Assembly (NCBI GenBank): GCA_002404835.1
Contig: DHKM01000024.1
Location: 1 to 5,796 of the forward strand
Reading direction: 5' to 3'
Length of the DNA stretch: 5,796 nucleotides
DNA from: Caryophanales bacterium UBA4694
GTDB lineage: Bacteria > Bacillota_I > Bacilli_A > RFN20 > CAG-288
Shown here: positions 1 to 3,921 of the stretch, one piece after another
How positions within the stretch are numbered: the first letter of the stretch is position 1
Layout of the letters: each line of letters starts with the position of its first letter
The notes under the pieces: generated by a model
Told to the model about the DNA's origin: nothing
What the model saw: only the letters and a program-made list of their open reading frames with translations
Databases searched by the model: none
Translations under genes and position numbers: made by a program

Positions 1-22
1 TCTTGTATCCTCTGCCTCCCAT
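1..22 (-). CDS. 5' end of an unidentified gene (partial, leaves window)
   Basis: Only the first seven codons are inside the window, reading MGGRGYK on the minus strand. The start is supported by a strong ribosome binding site, GGAGG, six bases before the ATG (about bases 29-33), in the 84-base gap after the metalloprotease gene, which lies upstream on the same strand. It is therefore probably the third gene of the XRE-ImmA operon, or a gene with its own promoter in that gap. No clear promoter or terminator was seen between them. The product cannot be named from seven residues. Confidence 0.55.
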
Positions 23-106
23 AAAATCCCTCCTTTCTTATTTCTTCAACATTTTTTTCATTTCTAACATAAAACGATTTCTATTCTTTATTAGAGATGC
101 AACTAT

Positions 107-649
107 TTACTTTTCCTTTTGTTTATCCAACTTAACTCGCATCTCAGCCGCAGATTTTGAAACATGGAATTTCCTCATGATTTCATCCACACTCAGTCCT
201 TTTGAGGCTTCATAGGGAATCATGACTTCTCCCGCCAAGGCTTTGGCTTGCCATTCCATACTTTCATAAGGCTTTATGGAATTGTTCTGATAGCTGCGAC
301 AAAGGGTGGGCTTGAAACCAATACGATATAAAAACGCATGCATGATTTCATGTGTAATATCCATAAGATACCCGCCTATTTTTCTTTCGCTTGCACCGAC
401 ATACACCTTTTCTTTGATCTTGATAATGATATTGTCATTTTCGACAATTTCGCAGGCGGCAGGTACATTTTTCGGAAGTTCATCATCCATAACGATTTCA
501 TAAGTGACCCGCTTTATATGCAGATGCAACCGGTCCAGTTCCAGGATTGGATTAAAGGGACTAGAATCATCATATTCCCAAGAAAAACGAATCACTTTTG
601 CCAAATTTCTTAACTGATTGCGACTTATTCCTTTTGTTCGATAGTCCAT
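107..649 (-). CDS. ImmA/IrrE family zinc metallo-endopeptidase
   Basis: A 180-residue protein of the ImmA/IrrE (COG2856-type) family. The zinc motif HEIMH lies at residues 100-104 (His100, Glu101, His104). The third expected ligand, Glu132, sits in EWQAKALAGEVMIP, the usual E-x-x-A-x-x-x-A-x-x-x-M-x-P signature. The C-terminus (about 151-175, SVDEIMRKFHVSKSAAEMR) is the small helical domain typical of the family. Known members cleave a partner XRE repressor (ImmA on ImmR, IrrE on DdrO). The partner here is most likely the gene directly upstream, whose TAA stop overlaps this ATG by one base (TAATG), with an AGAGG ribosome binding site inside the upstream gene. An in-frame ATG ten codons earlier (base 679) was rejected because it would overlap the upstream gene and add a basic tail unlike the family. 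No signal peptide, so a cytoplasmic role is expected. The target is inferred. Confidence 0.92.
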   Translation of the reverse strand: MDYRTKGISRNQLRNLAKVIRFSWEYDDSSPFNPILELDRLHLHIKRVTYEIVMDDELPKNVPAACEIVENDNIIIKIKEKVYVGASERKIGGYLMDITHEIMHAFLYRIGFKPTLCRSYQNNSIKPYESMEWQAKALAGEVMIPYEASKGLSVDEIMRKFHVSKSAAEMRVKLDKQKEK

Positions 650-1008
650 TATTTTTCCTCTTCTTCTAGAATCCTGCAAATTTTTTCTGCGGTTTCATCA
701 TCGATGTTTTCAAAAGAGCGTTGAAACTGGAGCACCATACGTTTTTGAGAAGCACTTACATTCAAAAGGCTGAATGTTACCTGTTTTTGAGTTTCCATGA
801 TTGCTTCTTTGAGTTCTTCTCTTTCAGCCAAAGACAATCGATAATGAGCTGCGATTTTCTCTTCCCAATCATCAGGAATTTTCTTTTTTCCGTTTTCAAC
901 AGCGGAAACGAAAGGCAAGGAAACTCCTAACCATTTGGCCATATCGCCCATATTTTCATCATGCGCTAAGCGAATATCTTTGATCAATATCCCATAGCCT
1001 TTTGTCAT
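649..1008 (-). CDS. XRE-family helix-turn-helix repressor
   Basis: A 119-residue cytoplasmic DNA-binding protein. The lambda-repressor-like domain spans about residues 5-60. Helix 2 is near MGDMAKWLGVS (20-30) and the recognition helix near LPFVSAVENGKKKIP (31-45), the usual form of the XRE motif. Residues 80-119 form a charged helical tail with an F-x-R-x-F-x-x-I-D-x-E pattern seen in repressors that pair with ImmA/IrrE proteases. It is often a dimerisation segment and, in DdrO, lies near the cleavage site. The start is well set by GGGGAGG ten bases upstream (about 1019-1025). It is the first gene of an operon with the protease and shares a 1-base overlap with it. A perfect inverted repeat just downstream of its promoter is the likely operator, giving autorepression. 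Regulated genes elsewhere are unknown. No integrase or other phage gene is visible to say whether the pair belongs to a mobile element. Confidence 0.93.
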   Translation of the reverse strand: MTKGYGILIKDIRLAHDENMGDMAKWLGVSLPFVSAVENGKKKIPDDWEEKIAAHYRLSLAEREELKEAIMETQKQVTFSLLNVSASQKRMVLQFQRSFENIDDETAEKICRILEEEEK

Positions 1009-1032
1009 AGTCTTTTTTCCTCCCCTTTTAAT

Positions 1033-1052
1033 GTTAACCTTTTATGGTTAAC
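1033..1052. promoter_or_regulatory. Perfect 20-bp inverted repeat, probable XRE operator
   Basis: GTTAACC and GGTTAAC face each other across a six-base AT spacer (1040-1045), with no mismatch in the 7-bp arms. The repeat starts three bases after the -10 box of the repressor promoter, so it covers the predicted transcription start, and lies 24 bases upstream of the repressor ATG. Symmetry, size and position fit a dimeric XRE protein blocking its own promoter. Binding is inferred. Confidence 0.65.
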
Positions 1053-1055
1053 TTC

Positions 1056-1083
1056 ATTATAACGTTATTTCATCGAAAAACAA
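1056..1083 (-). promoter_or_regulatory. Promoter of the XRE-ImmA operon
   Basis: On the minus strand a perfect -10 box TATAAT (1056-1061) is preceded at 16 bases by a weak -35 box TTGTTT (1078-1083, three of six consensus bases). Transcription would start near base 1049, inside the 20-bp palindrome. The weak -35 beside a perfect -10 suits a promoter that is easily repressed. Confidence 0.65.
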
Positions 1084-1163
1084 GTCTTTTTGATAAATCG
1101 TTTACCAAAGGTCATCTAGTTTTGTCTTGTTTCAAAAAGGATATATAAAAAGTCTTACAAAGC

Positions 1164-1196
1164 AAAAAAGGCCCGGAATCCGCACGGGTCTTTTCT
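1164..1196 (-). terminator. Intrinsic terminator of the CYTH gene
   Basis: The hairpin pairs bases 1166-1175 with 1185-1194: an A/T base, then G-C, one imperfect pair, and four G/C pairs around a nine-base loop. On the minus strand the stem is followed by six Ts (1164-1169). It begins 31 bases after the stop of the CYTH gene. The structure is nearly symmetric: on the plus strand the imperfect pair becomes G-U and a TTTTCT run follows, so it could act in both directions and shield the CYTH and XRE units from each other. Confidence 0.75.
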
Positions 1197-1226
1197 ACAT
1201 CAATATCGTAATTTCTTTTGTGTTTT

Positions 1227-1817
1227 CTACTTCTCTGAGTTGGCCAAGGCCTCGGAAATAGCTCTATCTTCTTTGGAAATTTCGTTGATTTTGAATGGAA
1301 TCTTGAATTTTGTGCAAAGTTCTTCCAAGGTCTTTTCGGATTTGGATTTGCTATCGCTGTCGCATTCGATTTCATAATCGATGGTATCTCCATAAGTGTT
1401 CTTGGAGATATTGATCTTTGTTCCTTCGTAGGTTCCTTCTCTTCTTTCGGTTGTAAGTTCAGCAAGAATGGTTAAGGAATTCGGATCGATATGAAGCGTT
1501 TCAAGGAAATCCTTGACTTCTCCTTCCGGAACGCGGTTGTTCCGGATCATATCCGTCGCTTCCTGAAGCGTCATAGGCTGTGTTTTCTCCAACAACCCTT
1601 CGGAAAGTGGGGCCTTCATTGTGAGATTCGCATTTCCTTCTCTTGTTCTCAGTCTTACGATCATTCCATACTTCTTTAAAACGCGGTCAGTGCTGTCCAA
1701 ATAGTAGTTGGACTGAATTTTGACTGCGGGGACAAACTCGAGATTCTTCTTGAGTTTTTCATAGTCAGTACGTTTCAAAAGGACTTTCGCTTCAATTTCT
1801 ATGTTGTTGCTTGCCAT
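1227..1817 (-). CDS. CYTH domain protein, triphosphate tunnel metalloenzyme (probable inorganic triphosphatase)
   Basis: A 196-residue protein, normal length for a single CYTH domain. The defining ExExK motif is IEIEAK (Glu7, Glu9, Lys11). It is followed by NYYLDS (37-42), the basic strand VRLRTR (54-59), Lys68, the acidic/basic strand ELTTERRE (120-127) and DYEIECD (147-153), giving the alternating charged residues that line the tunnel. Family members hydrolyse inorganic tripolyphosphate or other triphosphates with a divalent metal, and a few are class IV adenylate cyclases or thiamine triphosphatases. Similarity in style to Bacillus YjbK makes a triphosphatase most likely, but the substrate is not proven. 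The ATG at 1817 was chosen because it follows AGAGG by nine bases and starts just before the ExExK strand. The reading frame stays open for 34 more codons upstream, but that part is cysteine-rich, has no such site and runs across the divergent promoter. The gene diverges from nadK, an association also known in Bacillus. Confidence 0.9.
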   Translation of the reverse strand: MASNNIEIEAKVLLKRTDYEKLKKNLEFVPAVKIQSNYYLDSTDRVLKKYGMIVRLRTREGNANLTMKAPLSEGLLEKTQPMTLQEATDMIRNNRVPEGEVKDFLETLHIDPNSLTILAELTTERREGTYEGTKINISKNTYGDTIDYEIECDSDSKSKSEKTLEELCTKFKIPFKINEISKEDRAISEALANSEK

Positions 1818-1820
1818 AAA

Positions 1821-1850
1821 TTGTAACCTCTTTTCTTCTTCTAATATGAT
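1821..1850 (+). promoter_or_regulatory. Probable promoter of nadK operon
   Basis: TTGTAA (1821-1826, four of six consensus bases) and TATGAT (1845-1850, five of six) are separated by 18 bases, putting the start near base 1857. The -35 box sits in the leader of the divergent CYTH gene, directly next to that gene's ribosome binding site (1827-1831). A second -10-like TACAAT lies at 1850-1855 but lacks a matching -35. Confidence 0.45.
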
Positions 1851-1874
1851 ACAATAGCAAGGATAAAATTGAAA
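1846..1874 (-). promoter_or_regulatory. Possible promoter of the CYTH gene
   Basis: On the minus strand TATCAT (1846-1851, five of six bases) lies 17 bases after a poor -35 box TTTCAA (1869-1874, three of six). The gene needs a promoter somewhere in this divergent gap because no same-strand gene lies upstream of it. The -10 box overlaps the predicted nadK -10 box by five bases. Position is tentative. Confidence 0.35.
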
Positions 1875-1883
1875 GTAAGCACA

Positions 1884-2660
1884 ATGGAAAAAAAGACATT
1901 CCTGATATTCGCAAATCATCCAGATCGTTTTGAAAAACCGATCAAAGAAATTACAGAAAAGCTGACTTCGCTTGGCTATTCTTTAGTCAAGGAAAATGCA
2001 GAGCTTGTCATTGTTTTCGGTGGTGACGGGAGTCTTCTTCGTGCCGCACGGGAACTGAACTTCGAAGGGAATTTCCTTCTGATCAACTCCGGTCATCTCG
2101 GATATTATTCCGACTATTCACTGAATGAATACCAGGACTTTCTTAAGGATGTGGAAACCAATACGATGGAAGTCGAAAGAACATCCATGTACACCATAAA
2201 GATAAACAACAAAATCATCAATTTCATCAATGATGTCGTCATCCAGACAACCAGGAGTATCGAGCTAAACATCGAAATCAACCATCAACCTTTTACAGAA
2301 GTGAGAAGTTCCGGAATCGTGATTTCCACCAGTCTTGGTTCCACCGGTTTCTCTCTCAGCCTGGATTCCCCTGTCATGACAAACAATCTCTCCTGCTATC
2401 AATATGCCATGATTGCTCCGGTATACAATCGTCTATTTCCGAATCCAATCAACAAGGCTTTGATTTCACAGAGAGATACGCTTCAGGTCAAAATCAAACG
2501 AGGGGACTATACGATCTGCGTGGATGGGATGATCTATGATCACAAACTGTCTCCGAACTACTATCAGATCCAATTCGACAAAATGAGGACATTCAAGCTT
2601 GCCCATTTCAGGAAAATCAGGCAGTTCGATCGTATACGCAAGTCAATTCAGGTCAAATAA
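1884..2660 (+). CDS. nadK: NAD kinase
   Basis: A 258-residue cytoplasmic enzyme that phosphorylates NAD to NADP, near the usual bacterial length. In order it shows the catalytic GGDGS (46-50, Asp48), NSGHLGYYSD (68-77, the N-x-G-x-L-G-F strand), the NAD-binding N-D pair (Asn116-Asp117 in FINDVVI) and the glycine-rich RSSGIVISTSLGSTGF (141-156). The last departs from the common R-x-D-G-x-x-x-S-T-P-T-G-S-T-A-Y: Ser replaces the Asp, and GSTGF replaces GSTAY. The start is uncertain. ATG 1884 places the first beta strand right at the N-terminus but has only a weak purine stretch (GAAAG) upstream. An in-frame TTG at 1869, five codons earlier, follows AAGG by six bases and would begin MKVSTMEKK. 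The gene heads an operon with a small membrane protein 14 bases downstream and diverges from the CYTH gene. Function is secure; start choice is about two to one for ATG. Confidence 0.94.
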   Translation: MEKKTFLIFANHPDRFEKPIKEITEKLTSLGYSLVKENAELVIVFGGDGSLLRAARELNFEGNFLLINSGHLGYYSDYSLNEYQDFLKDVETNTMEVERTSMYTIKINNKIINFINDVVIQTTRSIELNIEINHQPFTEVRSSGIVISTSLGSTGFSLSLDSPVMTNNLSCYQYAMIAPVYNRLFPNPINKALISQRDTLQVKIKRGDYTICVDGMIYDHKLSPNYYQIQFDKMRTFKLAHFRKIRQFDRIRKSIQVK

Positions 2661-2674
2661 AAGGAGGCAGTATC

Positions 2675-3070
2675 ATGCCAAACGAAGCAAACGATTCCAA
2701 AGTCGGTCTTTATGTCATCTTAGCAGTGGTGATTGTTATCATCTTAGTTGCTCTTTTCCTGATTATCCGTATCCTTCTTAAGAACGCAAAAAAGAAAAAG
2801 GCAGAAGAACATGTCGACAAAACCATCGCCTCTTCGACTAGCCAGCTTGCCGACAAATTCGGAGGAAAAGCAAATATTGAAAAGATCCAGACATCCATGT
2901 CAAGAGTGACTGTGATTGTCAAGAATCCGACCATCATCGACAAAGAAGGCATCAATTCCATTCTTCCCGGATGCATGTACATGGGAAGCAAGATTGTCTT
3001 TGTCATCGGTTCCGATTCCGAAAAATTCAAGAAACTTCTTGAAGAGAACGTCGATAAAATTGAAAAATGA
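2675..3070 (+). CDS. Membrane-anchored PTS EIIB-like protein lacking the phosphocysteine
   Basis: A 131-residue protein with a textbook AAGGAGG (2661-2667) seven bases before the ATG, 14 bases after nadK and ended by a strong terminator, so the two genes are probably co-transcribed. Residues 10-35 form one hydrophobic segment followed by the basic run KNAKKKK, predicting an N-out, C-in anchor. A linker (40-56) leads to a domain of about 57-125 matching the glucose-type PTS EIIB pattern: FGGKANI (62-68), SRVTVIVKNP (76-85) in place of C-x-T-R-L-R-V-x-V-K-D, then G-x-K-I-V-F-V-I-G (104-112) for the V-Q-V-I-x-G strand. In active EIIB the Cys is seven residues after the Asn of G-G-x-x-N-I; here that position is Ser74. 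The only Cys (100) lies elsewhere. Phosphotransfer is therefore unlikely, and a sensing, scaffold or docking role is an inference. If the EIIB match is chance, it is simply a single-pass protein of unknown function. Confidence 0.8.
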   Translation: MPNEANDSKVGLYVILAVVIVIILVALFLIIRILLKNAKKKKAEEHVDKTIASSTSQLADKFGGKANIEKIQTSMSRVTVIVKNPTIIDKEGINSILPGCMYMGSKIVFVIGSDSEKFKKLLEENVDKIEK

Positions 3071-3077
3071 TGTTTGC

Positions 3078-3110
3078 AAAAGCAGGGCTGTTATCGGTTC
3101 TGCTTTTTTT
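3078..3110 (+). terminator. Intrinsic terminator of the nadK operon
   Basis: The stem AAAAGCAG (3078-3085) pairs with CTGCTTTT (3100-3107) and is extended inward by two G-U pairs and one C-G pair around an eight-base loop. Seven Ts follow (3104-3110). It starts seven bases after the EIIB-like stop codon. Confidence 0.88.
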
Positions 3111-3360
3111 GATGTCATCAGGAATTAACGCTCTTCCTCTTTTTACTATAGCACAGCAAGTCGCTGAATCTTGAATACGATGCACAGGAGCTCTGCTTCG
3201 TTCTCATGGTCGCCTCAAGGAGCGATGCAAGGTTGTCTGCAGCGGCAAGGAAAGCAAAGACGACGAGAAAAGAGCAGATTCAGCTGATGCGATACTTGAC
3301 GCATACTCGTGTACCTAATTCAGTTACTTGTTGTGATATGTACGTGACGTTTACACCGGT
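3111..3360. other. Gene-poor stretch, no confident gene
   Basis: No reading frame here has both a start with a good ribosome binding site and a recognisable product. On the plus strand a frame open from 3152 reads a charged, plausible-looking stretch (SLNLEYDAQELCFVLMVASR, followed by KTTRKEQIQLMRYLTHTR) up to about 3335. It then continues antisense to the small minus-strand gene, so at most it is a decayed fragment. A minus-strand frame closing at about 3118 has a hydrophobic stretch, FLVVFAFLAAA, but also no proper start. GC is higher than in the flanking genes (29 of 60 bases at 3241-3300). Confidence 0.5.
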
Positions 3361-3522
3361 TTATTCCTTTCTTCCGAGCAAGCCTCTCAGCATAGATTCG
3401 CTGATTCCCTTCTGCCTGAAGAAGCCTGCAAGGGACTGTTCCAGTCCGGCTGTCTTGAACTTCCGGATGAATGCCTGCTTCTCTTCCTGGGAATAGCGAT
3501 TGGTCTTTCTGATATCGTCCAT
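3361..3522 (-). CDS. Small protein, possibly a degenerate IS66 TnpA-like (OrfA) relative
   Basis: A 53-residue reading frame that starts MDDIRKTNRYSQEEKQ and ends GLLGRKE. Its ribosome binding site is very good (TAGGAGGT, nine bases between GGAGG and ATG, about 3531-3537), which argues that it is or was translated. The middle, FIRKFKTAGLEQ then FFRQKGISESML, vaguely follows the pattern of short helix-turn-helix accessory proteins at the start of IS66-type elements (x-I-x-x-x-x-x-S-G-L-S ... F-C-R-x-x-G-I-S-x-S-T-F-x-x-W). The conserved Cys, Phe/Tyr and Trp positions are not kept and no tnpB or tnpC follows. It may be a leftover of a lost element, or an unrelated small protein. Its GC (33 of 60 bases at 3421-3480) is clearly above that of the neighbouring operons, consistent with foreign origin. 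Confidence 0.5.
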   Translation of the reverse strand: MDDIRKTNRYSQEEKQAFIRKFKTAGLEQSLAGFFRQKGISESMLRGLLGRKE

Positions 3523-3549
3523 GTGAATGAACCTCCTATAGTCGATATG

Positions 3550-3843
3550 CTATAAAAGTCCTCCGAAAAAACCTAGGACGAGACATAAATTCACCATACG
3601 GAATAGTTGTAGAATCCCCACTTCCCGTATTTCTGCGAACGGCTGTTTCCCGTTTCGATCATGAATACGGAATATGCCGGGATCCGAAAAAGATTTCTTC
3701 ATCACCTTCAATGCACCGCGCTTGGATGCGGATTCCCTCAGTACCAGATAGGGATCGAAATAGGGATAATCATCGATGTCGTCCGGTATTGCCTTCGGCT
3801 TTCTTCTGATTATTTCGTTTTCCTCATACAGCGTATATTTCTG
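3550..3843 (-). pseudogene. 97-residue stop-free frame without start, probable gene remnant
   Basis: The frame runs from just after a TAG (3844-3846) to a TAG at 3550-3552, with coding-like composition. Examples are QKYTLYEENEIIRRKPKAIP, then DDIDDYPYFDPYLVLRESAS, then KVMKKSFSDPGIFRIHDRNG, rich in charged and Tyr/Pro residues. There is no ATG, GTG or TTG with a ribosome binding site at its beginning. The first ATG is midway, so the 5' part appears to be lost. The last 15 or so residues turn hydrophobic (MVNLCLVLGFFGGLL), which may be out-of-frame or non-native sequence. I do not recognise the family. It lies on the same strand as, and 27 bases upstream of, the small TnpA-like ORF, and its GC (27 of 60 bases at 3661-3720) exceeds that of the adjacent secreted-enzyme gene. 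It could instead be chance, but a 97-codon opening with this composition makes a remnant more likely. Confidence 0.45.
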
Positions 3844-3863
3844 CTAGAGTTTCTGTTATGATT

Positions 3864-3886
3864 AAAGCGTTGAATGTAATCGCTTT
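3864..3886. repeat. 6-bp perfect inverted repeat spanning the -35 box
   Basis: AAAGCG (3864-3869) and CGCTTT (3881-3886) are separated by 11 bases that contain the -35 box of the downstream promoter. A regulator bound here would block RNA polymerase. It overlaps the cre-like site described separately, so the two may be one operator region. Confidence 0.4.
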
Positions 3887-3898
3887 CTGTGATATAAT
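3870..3898 (+). promoter_or_regulatory. Promoter of the YiiX-like gene
   Basis: TTGAAT (3870-3875, four of six bases) lies exactly 17 bases before a perfect TATAAT (3893-3898), which also has the extended -10 element TGn (3890-3892). The start would be near base 3905, giving a very short leader that barely includes the AAAGGA ribosome binding site at 3907-3912. Confidence 0.75.
3874..3888 (+). promoter_or_regulatory. Candidate cre site (CcpA) inside the promoter
   Basis: The 15 bases ATGTAATCGCTTTCT agree with the relaxed catabolite-responsive element pattern WTGNAANCGNWNNCW at every fixed position and sit between the -35 and -10 boxes. In Firmicutes CcpA bound at such a position represses. 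This would link the secreted enzyme to carbon status. The pattern is loose, so chance agreement is possible. Confidence 0.4.
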
Positions 3899-3921
3899 CG
3901 AAGAAGAAAGGATTATTTAAA

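Noticed and set aside
38..70. Ten-codon minus-strand ORF (MLEMKKMLKK) before the partial gene
   Set aside because: Poor ribosome binding site and low-complexity Lys/Met content. Could be a leader peptide but cannot be supported.
650..679. Ten-codon upstream extension of the ImmA-like protease
   Set aside because: It would lie inside the repressor gene. The ATG at 649 forms the TAATG junction with its own AGAGG.
1112..1465. 117-codon minus-strand ORF over the CYTH 3' end
   Set aside because: Out of frame with the CYTH gene, reads through its terminator and has no domain pattern.
1818..1919. 34-codon upstream extension of the CYTH reading frame
   Set aside because: Cys/Tyr/Phe-rich sequence with no ribosome binding site, running across the divergent promoter and into nadK. 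The ATG at 1817 has AGAGG and starts right before ExExK.
3206..3496. 96-codon plus-strand ORF
   Set aside because: Its second half is exactly antisense to the 53-residue minus ORF, and there is no convincing ribosome binding site. Only the first part could be a decayed fragment.
3556..3580. Hairpin GTCCT/AGGAC as a terminator upstream of the small ORF
   Set aside because: Only five base pairs around a 12-base loop and no T-run after the stem.
3661..3861. 66-codon plus-strand ORF
   Set aside because: Shadow of the coding-like minus-strand remnant. Hydrophobic nonsense ending and no ribosome binding site.
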